Origin: Paracoccaceae bacterium
GTDB taxonomy: Bacteria; Pseudomonadota; Alphaproteobacteria; Rhodobacterales; Rhodobacteraceae
DNA: 42,098 bases
Assembly (NCBI GenBank): GCA_007134865.1
Contig: SLJW01000015.1
Location: 1 to 42,098 of the forward strand
Direction of reading: 5' to 3'
Below the pieces are notes generated by a model. The model was not told the DNA's origin. It made no database searches and was given only the letters and a program-made list of their open reading frames with translations. Shown piece after piece: positions 7,958 to 16,183 of this stretch (the first letter of the stretch is position 1; each line of letters opens with the position of its first letter). A program made the translations under genes and the position numbers.

Positions 7958-10432
7958 ATGATCAGACGCAAGACACCGGATGCGAACCCTGCCCTGACCC
8001 GCGCCCTGCGGGCAACCTACTGGGGGCTCTGGATCGAGCGGCTCTTGCGTGCATTCTGGCCGACCAGCACGCTTGCACTTTTTGGCATAGCGGCGTTCGG
8101 CTTCGGCCTTCAGGATGCCGTGCCCCCGCTCTGGGCCATGTGGTCAGCTTTCGCCCTTATCTTGGCCATCGTGGTCAGTTTCGGGCTCGGCATATGGCGT
8201 CTGAAGCTGCCGACACGCGCCGAGGCTGCGGCGCGGCTGGATCGGTCGATGCCGGGGCGGCCACTATCCACTATGGCCGATGCGCAGGCCATCGGCAGCG
8301 AGGACGAGGCCTCGCGCCGGGTATGGGCGGCACATCTGACGCGGATGCAGGAACGACTGGCCGCTGCGTGCGCTGTCCCGGGTGACCTGCAGCTTTCGCG
8401 CTTCGACCGATATGGCTTGCGCTATATCGCGCTGACCGGCTCCGTGGCTGCCGTCCTGTTCGGCGCCCCGTCGCGCGTGACTGAAATCACAGAGATCGCG
8501 CAGCTCCCCACGCGCGCTGAAGCCGTCGCGCTTGGTCCCTCATGGGAGGCCTGGGTGCAGCCGCCGCCCTATACAGGCCGTCCGACGCTGTATCTCAATG
8601 AAGTCGACCGCCCGACACTGCAATTGCCGCAAGGCAGCCGCGTGACTGTGCGCTTCTACGGTCAGCAGGGCGTCATGTCGGTGCAGGAGAGCCTGTCGCT
8701 GCGCGAAGAACCCGAGCCGACCGAGATGGCGCAGGATTTCGAGATCGAGCGTTCGGGGCGGTTAAGTATCCGCGGGCCTGCGGGGCGCGACTGGGAAGTA
8801 GTGGCGCTGATCGACCAGCCGCCAAGCGTGACTTTGCAAGGTGTGGCAGAGCGCGAGCGCGGCGGGCTGATGCGGCAGGATTTCAGGGCCACGGATGATT
8901 ACGGCGTTGTCGATGGCGAAGTACGCGTCGCGCTCGATCTCGACGCGGTCGAACGCCGATATGGACTGGCGCTCGATCCCGAGCCGCGCGAGGCGGTCAC
9001 TGTGCCGCTGCCCATGCCCGCTTCGGGCTCGCGCAGCGAGATCGAGGACGCTTTCATTGAAGATTTCTCGCAGCATCCCTGGGCAAATCTGCCAGTGAAG
9101 ATTGCCTTCGCGGTCGAGGACGCGCGCGGGCAGGAGGGCGCGACTGACGACGTGCCCATGGTCCTGCCAGGGCGGCGTTTCTTCGACCCGATGGCAGCTG
9201 CCGTGATCGAATTGCGCCGCGACCTGCTCTGGACACGCGAGAATGCACCGCGGGTCGGGCAGCTTATGCGGGCCATTTCGCACCAACCCGAAGACGCCTT
9301 CCGCTCGACCGAGGCGCGTAGCCGTTTTGCAGATGCGCAAGACATGCTGCTTGCGAGCCTCGACACGGGCGGGCTGGATGAGACCATGCGCGATGATCTG
9401 GCAGAATTGATGTGGGATCTGGCTGTGCTGCTGGAAGAAGGCGAGTTGGCGGATGCGCGTGAGCGACTCCGCCGTGCGCAGGAGCGACTGGACGAAGCTG
9501 TGCGCGGTGGTGCTGACCCCTCTGAAATCGCCGAATTGATGGAAGAACTGCGCGAGGCGATGCGCGACTACATGCGCCAGCTTGCCGAACAGCCGCGCGA
9601 ACGCGGTGACGCCCCGCCTGATGGCGAGCAGATGGAGATCACGCAGGACCAGATTCAAGAGCTTCTCGACCGGATACAGGAGTTGATGGAAGAGGGCCGG
9701 ATGGATGAAGCGGCCGAGCTTCTGGCGCAGTTGAACGCGCTTCTGGAGAACCTCCAGGTTGCCGAAGGACAGGGCGGCGAAGGCATGCCCGGCGATGAAG
9801 CGATGGAGGGTCTGGGCGAGACCATGCGCGAACAGCGCGAATTGTCGGATGATACTTTCGACGATCTGCAGCAGCAATTCCGCGATGGTCAGCCGCAGGC
9901 TGGCGAAGGCGAACCGCAGGCAGGCGAAGGAGAGGGCCAGGGCGATCTGGCCGAGCGCCAGCGTAGTCTGGCCGATCAGTTGCGCGATCAGCAACTGGCA
10001 CCGCTGCCCGGCGAGGGCACGCCGGAAGGCGAGGCCGCACTGGAGGCACTCGAGCGTGCTCAGCGCGCGATGGAAGAGGCTGCCGAGGCGCTGGAAGACG
10101 GCGATGCCGGTGAGGCCCTGAGCCGTCAGGCCGAAGCGATGGAGGCCATGCGCGATGGCTTGCGCGCCATGAACGAGGCGCAGGCGCAGGATCTGCGCGA
10201 ACAAGAGGGCGATCAGGCCGCACAGGAAACTGGCGACGGGCAGGGGCGGGACCCTCTGGGCCGCTCGCGTAATCAGGGCGGTGAGGTCGGTACCGAGGAG
10301 AACCTGCTGCAGGGTGAAGATGTCTACCGTCGCGCGCAGGACCTGCTTGAAGAATTGCGTCGCCGCTCTGCCGAACTCGACCGACCCGAGGCCGAACTCG
10401 ACTACCTGCGGCGGCTGCTGGAGCGGTTCTGA
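7958..10432 (+). CDS. DUF4175/TIGR02302 family membrane protein with low-complexity C-terminus
   Basis: An 824-residue protein of a family largely restricted to alphaproteobacteria and without assigned function. The N-terminus has two close membrane segments (about residues 25-50 and 55-83) and a third near 152-170. A middle region of about 250 residues contains YTGRPTLYL and ATDDYGV, patterns typical of this family. The last 350 residues are charged, Glu/Gln/Ala/Arg-rich, and predicted long helices or coiled coils (for example ELMEELREAMRDYMRQLAEQ). A Gln/Gly/Glu-rich stretch repeats QAGEGEPQAGEGEGQG around residues 646-661. The layout suggests an inner-membrane protein with a large soluble coiled-coil portion. 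It follows lysA closely and is ended by a strong terminator. The start at ATG 7958 puts the first membrane segment after a basic leader. Confidence 0.85.
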   Translation: MIRRKTPDANPALTRALRATYWGLWIERLLRAFWPTSTLALFGIAAFGFGLQDAVPPLWAMWSAFALILAIVVSFGLGIWRLKLPTRAEAAARLDRSMPGRPLSTMADAQAIGSEDEASRRVWAAHLTRMQERLAAACAVPGDLQLSRFDRYGLRYIALTGSVAAVLFGAPSRVTEITEIAQLPTRAEAVALGPSWEAWVQPPPYTGRPTLYLNEVDRPTLQLPQGSRVTVRFYGQQGVMSVQESLSLREEPEPTEMAQDFEIERSGRLSIRGPAGRDWEVVALIDQPPSVTLQGVAERERGGLMRQDFRATDDYGVVDGEVRVALDLDAVERRYGLALDPEPREAVTVPLPMPASGSRSEIEDAFIEDFSQHPWANLPVKIAFAVEDARGQEGATDDVPMVLPGRRFFDPMAAAVIELRRDLLWTRENAPRVGQLMRAISHQPEDAFRSTEARSRFADAQDMLLASLDTGGLDETMRDDLAELMWDLAVLLEEGELADARERLRRAQERLDEAVRGGADPSEIAELMEELREAMRDYMRQLAEQPRERGDAPPDGEQMEITQDQIQELLDRIQELMEEGRMDEAAELLAQLNALLENLQVAEGQGGEGMPGDEAMEGLGETMREQRELSDDTFDDLQQQFRDGQPQAGEGEPQAGEGEGQGDLAERQRSLADQLRDQQLAPLPGEGTPEGEAALEALERAQRAMEEAAEALEDGDAGEALSRQAEAMEAMRDGLRAMNEAQAQDLREQEGDQAAQETGDGQGRDPLGRSRNQGGEVGTEENLLQGEDVYRRAQDLLEELRRRSAELDRPEAELDYLRRLLERF

Positions 10433-10493
10433 CGCGCTCTGTTGTCGATGTTTCTTGATACTGGCTGAAGCGGAGACCGAGCCCAAAAACCGA

Positions 10494-10519
10494 AAAGCCC
10501 TGCCGCGAGGCAGGGCTTT
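10494..10519. terminator. Bidirectional rho-independent terminator between the DUF4175 gene and rpsD
   Basis: A perfect 11-base-pair stem (AAAGCCCTGCC pairing with GGCAGGGCTTT) around a GCGA tetraloop. The A-run on one side and T-run on the other let it stop transcripts from both converging genes. It lies 61 bases after the DUF4175 stop and 24 bases after the rpsD stop. Confidence 0.85.
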
Positions 10520-10543
10520 GTATTGTCCGGCGATGTGCGAAGA

Positions 10544-11164
10544 TCAGTTCTTCGCGTAGAATTCGACCACGAGGTTCGGCTCCATCTGCACGGCATAAGG
10601 CACATCACCCAAGCTTGGGGTGCGCACGAATGTGGCGGTCATCTTGGAGTGATCGACTTCGAGGTAATCCGGAACGTCACGTTCGGCGAGGCTGACAGCC
10701 TCGAGCACGATGGCGAGTTGCTTGGACTTGTCGCGCACGGCGATGACATCACCTTCGCGCACACGGTAGCTTGGAATGTTGACGCGCGTGCCGTTCACGG
10801 TGACATGCCCATGGTTCACGAATTGGCGGGCAGCGAAGATGGTCGGCACGAATTTCGCGCGATAGACCACAGCGTCAAGGCGGCGCTCCAGCAGGCCGAT
10901 CAGGTTCTCACCCGTGTCGCCCTTGATCCGTTCGGCTTCGGCATAGATGCGGCGGAACTGCTTTTCGGTCAGGTCGCCGTAATGGCCCTTCAGCTTCTGC
11001 TTGGCGCGCAACTGGGTGCCGAAATCCGACATTTTGCCCTTGCGGCGCTGGCCATGCTGGCCGGGGCCGTATTCGCGCTTGTTGACAGGGCTTTTCGGAC
11101 GGCCCCAGATGTTTTCGCCCATGCGGCGGTCGATCTTGTACTTGGCAGACGTGCGTTTGGTCAC
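10544..11164 (-). CDS. rpsD: 30S ribosomal protein S4
   Basis: Primary 16S rRNA-binding protein that starts assembly of the small-subunit body. The 206-residue protein shows the typical [18 protein letters not shown] segment near the N-terminus and the S4 RNA-binding domain ([11 protein letters not shown] ... [14 protein letters not shown]). As in many alphaproteobacteria it stands alone and not in the alpha operon. An AAGGAG-type ribosome-binding site lies just upstream of the ATG at 11164. A strong candidate promoter lies about 140 bases upstream, so the leader is around 130 bases long. S4 represses its own operon in some bacteria; whether it does so here cannot be read from the sequence. 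Confidence 0.98.
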   Translation of the reverse strand: MTKRTSAKYKIDRRMGENIWGRPKSPVNKREYGPGQHGQRRKGKMSDFGTQLRAKQKLKGHYGDLTEKQFRRIYAEAERIKGDTGENLIGLLERRLDAVVYRAKFVPTIFAARQFVNHGHVTVNGTRVNIPSYRVREGDVIAVRDKSKQLAIVLEAVSLAERDVPDYLEVDHSKMTATFVRTPSLGDVPYAVQMEPNLVVEFYAKN

Positions 11165-11270
11165 GGCTGATCTCCTTCTATGCGCGATAAGCGCGTTGTG
11201 AAGGGCGTTGTCCTCTCCCGGCTTGCACCGGGCGACAGGCGACCTCTTGCGAGGGCCTCCAACACCAATG

Positions 11271-11295
11271 AAAACACCCGAGGCAGCGCCTCGGG
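11271..11295 (-). terminator. Terminator-like hairpin after the Hint gene and at the start of the rpsD leader
   Basis: On the minus strand CCCGAGGC and GCCTCGGG form a perfect 8-base-pair stem with a 3-base loop, followed by TGTTTTC. This is a good rho-independent terminator 43 bases after the Hint gene stop. It also lies immediately downstream of the candidate rpsD -10 element, so rpsD transcripts would begin with this hairpin. Confidence 0.6.
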
Positions 11296-11303
11296 ATGGC
11301 AGC

Positions 11304-11331
11304 GTTATACGAGGCGCGACAAGCGAGTCAA
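11304..11331 (-). promoter_or_regulatory. Candidate promoter of rpsD
   Basis: On the minus strand TTGACT (11331-11326) and TATAAC (11309-11304) are separated by 16 bases, close to the housekeeping consensus. Initiation would be near 11297, giving a leader of about 130 bases before the rpsD start. It is the best promoter match seen in this part of the window. Confidence 0.55.
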
Positions 11332-11337
11332 GCCCGA

Positions 11338-12369
11338 TCAGGCCGCGAGCAATGCAGCTTCGCCGGGATCGAGGCAGCGCCGCGCTGTCGGGCCGTAGCT
11401 CTCGGGGGCCTCGACAAGAGTTTCCGAGATTTGGCGCAATGCATGGCGGTGCTGGCGCAGGGTTGTCTCGGGTGCGAGCGCAGGGTGAAAGCTCTCGGTA
11501 GGCAGGCCATTGGCGAAGATGATCTGATGCGCCTCAAACAGCAGATGCACGTAAGTCACGCCATGCAGGGCCGTGTCCGGGGCGATGCCCTTGTAATCGA
11601 CCAGATCAGCGGCTCGTGCGAGCACTTCATCGCTGCCGAATAACTCCTGCGCCCGTTCGCCCTGTACAAGAATACGATGCGCGGGCGAGACACAAAGGTC
11701 CTCGTCAGGCAGGCCCGCGCTGGCGGCAGCCCGTCGCAGCCGGATCGGGCGCAATTGCGGGTGGCGGCGCAACGCCAGCCCCGAAAGCGTGCTCTGCCCG
11801 ACCCAGAACAGGGGTTGGGGACCATTGTCCCGGGTCAGGACCAAGTCTCCGGGGACGAGGCGGGCAATGGGAACCGGGCCGCGCGGAGTCGCAATCATCG
11901 CGTCCGAGGCAAAGCATATCACGCTTTCGCTTCCCGCAGTGTCAGGGATGTCGGGCAGATTTACGGCAGTGATCCAGCATGGCTGGCCATGCGGCGGCAA
12001 GCTGCCCTCGAAGACAACGCTTGTTCCGCGTCGTGTCGAAAGAATGCGTGCGCGATAGAGATGGAACCCATCCGTCAGCGCAAAGCCCTGCCGTGGGGCG
12101 ATCGACAGTTCTTCGGGTGCGGGGAGGGCGTGGATCGTGCCACTTATGCGCTCCGCCACCTGTCGTGCGCGAGCCTGCAGCAGGCTCTGTTCCTCTCCGG
12201 AACCGAGCGGCAACACGTTGGGCACGCCGTCGAGGCGCAGTGGCACGCCATCCCATCGCCACGGGGCACCAACACGCAACCATTGAGGAGCCAGTCCTCG
12301 CACGCCATCTATTTCGGTATCCTCCCAGTGCAGCGCAAATACGCCGCATAGCGGTGTCGCCCGTGCCAT
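11338..12369 (-). CDS. Hint-domain protein (Hint_2 type)
   Basis: A 343-residue protein. The first 145 residues match nothing I recognise. Then comes a Hint (Hedgehog/intein) module: the nucleophile Cys in [14 protein letters not shown], the block [17 protein letters not shown] with QPLFWVGQ, and the later [10 protein letters not shown], whose His is the conserved catalytic one. No C-terminal His-Asn splice junction or extein-like partner follows, so this is not an intein. Proteins of this type are common in Rhodobacteraceae, often many copies per genome, frequently next to secreted or calcium-binding proteins; their role is not settled, and cleavage or ester formation at the Cys is only an inference. 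The start ATG at 12369 is preceded by GCAGAGG-type repeats that include the ribosome-binding site. Confidence 0.82.
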   Translation of the reverse strand: MARATPLCGVFALHWEDTEIDGVRGLAPQWLRVGAPWRWDGVPLRLDGVPNVLPLGSGEEQSLLQARARQVAERISGTIHALPAPEELSIAPRQGFALTDGFHLYRARILSTRRGTSVVFEGSLPPHGQPCWITAVNLPDIPDTAGSESVICFASDAMIATPRGPVPIARLVPGDLVLTRDNGPQPLFWVGQSTLSGLALRRHPQLRPIRLRRAAASAGLPDEDLCVSPAHRILVQGERAQELFGSDEVLARAADLVDYKGIAPDTALHGVTYVHLLFEAHQIIFANGLPTESFHPALAPETTLRQHRHALRQISETLVEAPESYGPTARRCLDPGEAALLAA

Positions 12370-12370
12370 A

Positions 12371-12402
12371 TCTGCCTCTGCCTCTGCTCTGCTGCTTTTT
12401 TT
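12371..12402. repeat. Short tandem repeat and T7 run upstream of the Hint gene start
   Basis: The plus strand reads TCTGCC twice, then TCTGC twice, then TGC and seven T residues. On the coding strand this is an A7 run followed by CAGAG-type repeats that end one base before the ATG and contain the only candidate ribosome-binding site. Repeat-number change would alter start-codon spacing. Confidence 0.55.
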
Positions 12403-12501
12403 GACGCAGCTTATTACAGAAAACTAGCAGAGTTTTCGTCCTGAAACCAGAGAGATACGCGCCCAAGCTTTTGGGTGATGCGATTTTGCCGAGCAGGCGC
12501 T

Positions 12502-13146
12502 TCAGCATAGGTTTTGAGAGCGGGCGATCATTGCAGCTTGCGTACGGTTGCTGGCGCCAAGGCGACGATAAAGCGTCTTGACGTGGAGCTTCACTGTCGG
12601 CTCGCTCAGACCCAGTTCACGGGCGATTTCCTTGTTGGTTCTGCCCTCGCAAAGCGCGCGCAATACATCGAGTTCTCTTGGTGACAGGCTGGGGGTGCCT
12701 GCAGTGCTCGGGTGCTCGGGCGTAGGAACCTCTGGCTTTTCATCATGCCCGACAATGAAATCCACGGGCACAAACCGCTCGCCGAGCACCATGAACCGGA
12801 TCGCATTGAGCAGGGACGTGGCTGGCATGGATTTGTGCAGAAAGCCACGTGCGCCCAGCCGGAAAGCCGTCTCGACCACTGCACGCGGCGCCATTCCCGA
12901 GATCAGCGCCACCGGAGGCGGTGCGTCAAGCGCCAGAATGCGGCGCAGACCATCGAGCGCATGCATGCCGGGCATGCCGTAATCCAGCAGGACCAGATCG
13001 AAGGGTGGCCCTGCGGAGATGGCGGCACGGGCCTCATCGACATCGCCGACAGAAACGATTTCGATATCGTCCTGCTGGGTGAGAAAGCTGCTGAGCGTAT
13101 CTCGCAGCAGTTTGTGATCATCCGCGATCAGCAGGCGCAGAGGCAT
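12502..13146 (-). CDS. Two-component response regulator, NarL/LuxR type
   Basis: A 214-residue regulator with an N-terminal receiver domain (about residues 1-120) and a C-terminal LuxR-type helix-turn-helix (about 145-210). Receiver residues are canonical: LLIADDHK (acidic pair), the phospho-acceptor Asp in LVLLDYGMPG, Ser in ALISG and Lys in FLHKS. The DNA-binding part shows LSPRELDVLRALCEGRTNKEIARELGLS split over its usual helices, then VKLHVKTLYRRLGASNR. I chose ATG 13146: AAGGAG lies seven bases upstream and MPLRLLIADDHK is the normal receiver start, whereas the longer upstream frame runs through the kinase gene. It overlaps the 3' end of the hybrid kinase gene by 29 bases and is surely its partner. 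Target genes are unknown; the Hint gene lies directly downstream. Confidence 0.93.
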   Translation of the reverse strand: MPLRLLIADDHKLLRDTLSSFLTQQDDIEIVSVGDVDEARAAISAGPPFDLVLLDYGMPGMHALDGLRRILALDAPPPVALISGMAPRAVVETAFRLGARGFLHKSMPATSLLNAIRFMVLGERFVPVDFIVGHDEKPEVPTPEHPSTAGTPSLSPRELDVLRALCEGRTNKEIARELGLSEPTVKLHVKTLYRRLGASNRTQAAMIARSQNLC

Positions 13147-16024
13147 CGGTTTTCTCCTTGCTGCTTTGCAGGTGGCGCAACTTTGCCTTGAGGAGAACGG
13201 CGACCAGAACAGGATCGGATACAGGTTTTCGCAACACTGCAGTGATGGCAGAATTAGTTGTAGAAGGCAACTTTTTGGCGCCTGTAACCATGATGACGGG
13301 CAAGTCCGGATGTACGGCATTCAGGCGCGTTGCCAGTTCGCTCCCTGTCATTGACGTCATATCATGATCCGTCACGACAGCGTGCCATGACTGCGGGTCC
13401 GCCCTGACCGCGTCGAGCGCCTCCAGCGAGTCGTTGCAACTGACCGGCTCGGCTCCAGCGCGGGTCAGCTTCTCGGTCAGCGCGATCAGCATCGCTTCAT
13501 CATTATCCACCAGCAGGACCTGCATCCCCTCAAGCGAGCGCCCGGTATCACCTTTTTCTTCGATGGCATTGAGATGCGCTGTCCCGACTGGCCAGAATAC
13601 AGTGAAGTTTGTACCGATCCCGGGTTCTGAATGCATGCGCAATGCACCCTGATGGGCCTCAAGAATATCGGCCACAATCGTCAAACCTAGCCCGGCACCT
13701 TGGGTGCCCTTTGTGGTGAAATAAGGCTCGAGGATATGCTGCTGGATTTCGGGCGCAATGCCCATCCCGGTATCGCAGATTTCGACAAGGGCATAGGGCT
13801 GCCCTTCAATCAGAACGCCCAGATCGACTGGTGCGAGCAATTCCGCTGCGTTGGCCATCCGCAGTGTGACCGTGATGGTGGGGGCAGGCGTATCTTTGAG
13901 TACCAACGCATCGCGCGCATTCAGCATCAGATTGAGCATCACCTGCATTGCCGAGGTGGTATCGCCCGCAACGATCACAGGGTCTTGCGGCAAATCCACT
14001 GTGAGCCCGATCTGCCGCTGCAGGCCCGGTCGGAACAGGTCTGCCGCTTGCCCGATGATCTGCCCGAAATCGAACTTCGTCTTGGGCGCGCTGCGCTGGC
14101 CCAACCGCGTAAGATTGCCGACAAGGGCTTGTGCCTGCCCTGCCGCGGCTTCGATCCGCTCCAGGTGTTGGTTTGCCGGAGGTGTGCTGACGGGCTTCAG
14201 CATCTCAAGTGATTGGGCAATCACTGCCAGCACATTGGCCACGTCATGCGCAAGCCCGCCCGCCAGTTGTGCGACCAGCTGGCGGCTCTGCGCAATCTGC
14301 AACTGTTCGCGCAACCGCGCTTGCTGCTCCTCTGCGGCCTTGCGGTCAGTGATCTCGCGCGCGATGGTCAGGAAGCTGCCGTCATCCTGCACTGACATCG
14401 AGACATCGAAGTATCGCTCACGCGCCGCAGTTGTCTGAAGGCAGACTTCGCTAGTCCAATGACCTGACGCGTAGAGCTCCGGCAGGATGGTTACAAGATC
14501 GGGGTTAACGCCATTTTGGTCGATATCATGCCAGAAAGCCGGTTTTGCCTCCGCCGGGAGCCCCAGAAACTCGCGGAACTTCGGATTGATATAGGACAAT
14601 TGTCCATCGGGCTGGCTTATCGCGATCCCGTCACGAGAGGCGTCCATCGCCATTTGCCGATCGCGCAGTGCGCGGACCTCGGCGAGTTTCTGGGCCGTGA
14701 CATCGTTGCCGATCACCATGAAGCCATGCGTGACACCATCGCGATCACGCAGGGCCTGGACATTGAGGTTCAGCCAATAGGGAATGTCGCGCGAATCGAA
14801 TGCTTGAACTTCTTCGAGAACATCCTGCCCCTGTTCTAGTAGCGCGCAGAGGCTCTCGACCTGTGCTGGATTCCCTTTGCCGTAGCGCAGGATATCACTG
14901 GGTAGTTGGCCGATGGCTGCGTCGAGCGACACCCCGCTGCGCGACACAGTCGCCGGGTTCATCCATGTGATGCGCCGCCCGGCATCGGTGAGCATGATCA
15001 GGTTGGTTGAAAGCTCGGCAGCCCGGCCAAGCTGGCGTATCCTGGTATCCTGCCAAAAGCTTTCGGTAATGTCGCGCACGACGAACAGATAACCGGTGCG
15101 ACCGCCGCCCGGAGACGTGCCGCTTGCCGTGACATGCAGGGTAAAGCGCTTGGGTTGGCCATCGATCTGCAGAGTATAGTCGAAGCGATTGGACCAGCCA
15201 TTTTGACGCGCTTCGGCGATAGCCTTGCGAGATATCCAGGCAGCATGCGTCGGCAGAAAGGCCTCGAGCGGTTGGCCGATGACCTCTTCGGGCGACAGGG
15301 CGAAGGTCAGCGGTTCGCTCTGGTTGAATCCGATGACCACACCATGATCATCCGTTTCAACCAGAAGTTCGGGAATTGCCGTGACCATAGCAGCGATGCG
15401 GTCTCGCGCCGATTGCAGGTCTGCCTGAAGCCGGTGGCGCATGCGCCGGTGCTCATGGCTGTGCAGCGCGGCATCCAGTGTTGCCGCAAAGCCCTGCAGC
15501 AGGGCTTTCTCGCGCGGGGTGAACCGATGTTTGGCCGTGACATAATCCAGCCCGACAAACCCCCGCACCTCACCGTCCTGCCAAAGCGGCGCAGCAAGGA
15601 GCGAGCGGATATTCTGTGCCATCAGGGCCTGACGCAGCTCCGAGCCAAACGCCATCGCCACGACATCTTCGAGGATGAACAGGTTGTCTAGGGCAAACCC
15701 GGTCCAGAAGGCTTCACCGACCGATATCGGGACCTGCTGCAATTCGCCCTGCATCGCCGAGATCCCAGGTCGGCACCATTCATGCGTGTTATGGATAAAG
15801 ATCAGATCCTGGACTCGGAACAGATAGGCTCTGTCCGCACCCGAGGCCATGCCGATCTGCGCCAAGGCAGTGTTGATATCGAGAGCTGTCCCGTTGCTGA
15901 TCGCCCGCTGCAGGCCCATTTGTGCCGCAGCATAACCAGCCACGATGTAATCAGCCGTATACTCGGCAAACGAGTTGCTCGAAGTCCTTGCGATATCATC
16001 CATCGGTTGCGTCCGGTTCCGCAT
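13118..16024 (-). CDS. Hybrid sensor histidine kinase (GAF, three PAS, HisKA, ATPase, receiver)
   Basis: A 968-residue cytoplasmic sensor kinase with no membrane segment. In order: a GAF-like domain (about residues 40-190, with FVGLDYVTAKHRFTP), three PAS domains (about 205-325, 330-450, 455-565; each ends with a VRDITES/GNDVTAQK/AREITDRK linker), a dimerisation/phosphoacceptor domain with His593 in GGLAHDVANVL, an ATPase domain (N-box LMLNARDAL, DTGMGIAP, GAGLGLTIV) and a C-terminal receiver (VDNDE, Asp886 in VVTDHD, Lys in LRKP). The absence of membrane segments suggests an internal cue such as redox state, gas or a small ligand; no heme- or flavin-binding PAS signature (for example GRNCRFLQ) is visible. 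Phosphate probably passes to its own receiver and to the overlapping LuxR-type regulator. The start is uncertain: ATG 16024 is taken, 16003 is possible. Confidence 0.93.
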   Translation of the reverse strand: MRNRTQPMDDIARTSSNSFAEYTADYIVAGYAAAQMGLQRAISNGTALDINTALAQIGMASGADRAYLFRVQDLIFIHNTHEWCRPGISAMQGELQQVPISVGEAFWTGFALDNLFILEDVVAMAFGSELRQALMAQNIRSLLAAPLWQDGEVRGFVGLDYVTAKHRFTPREKALLQGFAATLDAALHSHEHRRMRHRLQADLQSARDRIAAMVTAIPELLVETDDHGVVIGFNQSEPLTFALSPEEVIGQPLEAFLPTHAAWISRKAIAEARQNGWSNRFDYTLQIDGQPKRFTLHVTASGTSPGGGRTGYLFVVRDITESFWQDTRIRQLGRAAELSTNLIMLTDAGRRITWMNPATVSRSGVSLDAAIGQLPSDILRYGKGNPAQVESLCALLEQGQDVLEEVQAFDSRDIPYWLNLNVQALRDRDGVTHGFMVIGNDVTAQKLAEVRALRDRQMAMDASRDGIAISQPDGQLSYINPKFREFLGLPAEAKPAFWHDIDQNGVNPDLVTILPELYASGHWTSEVCLQTTAARERYFDVSMSVQDDGSFLTIAREITDRKAAEEQQARLREQLQIAQSRQLVAQLAGGLAHDVANVLAVIAQSLEMLKPVSTPPANQHLERIEAAAGQAQALVGNLTRLGQRSAPKTKFDFGQIIGQAADLFRPGLQRQIGLTVDLPQDPVIVAGDTTSAMQVMLNLMLNARDALVLKDTPAPTITVTLRMANAAELLAPVDLGVLIEGQPYALVEICDTGMGIAPEIQQHILEPYFTTKGTQGAGLGLTIVADILEAHQGALRMHSEPGIGTNFTVFWPVGTAHLNAIEEKGDTGRSLEGMQVLLVDNDEAMLIALTEKLTRAGAEPVSCNDSLEALDAVRADPQSWHAVVTDHDMTSMTGSELATRLNAVHPDLPVIMVTGAKKLPSTTNSAITAVLRKPVSDPVLVAVLLKAKLRHLQSSKEKTDASAPADRG

Positions 16025-16183
16025 CAAGCGCCTGGCGCAGGCTATGCCAGAGCGGTCAGGCCTTGTCGCGACTTTTTGCGCGTTTAGCGCCCGCAGGTAA
16101 CACGAAAGCCTGCCGCATGGGCTGGTTTTCTTGAGAGTCTCACTCTATTTTGCGGCGCACGACAGAACAAGCGGAGTTTGGTG

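Noticed and set aside
9890-9945. DNA repeat (GCAGGC-GAAGG units) in the DUF4175 gene as a mobile or regulatory repeat
   Set aside because: It encodes the in-frame low-complexity QAGEGE-type stretch and is explained as protein repeat.
8762-10486. Long open frame (574 codons) on the minus strand across the DUF4175 gene
   Set aside because: Antisense shadow of a repetitive, GC-rich gene; it also crosses the terminator at 10494-10519.
11338-12369. Intein in the Hint-domain gene
   Set aside because: No C-terminal His-Asn/Cys-Ser-Thr junction and no interrupted host protein; the module is at the C-terminal end.
13147-13320. N-terminal extension of the response regulator
   Set aside because: It translates the kinase 3' end in another frame, is Cys/Ser-rich and unlike a receiver domain, and a good ribosome-binding site precedes ATG 13146.
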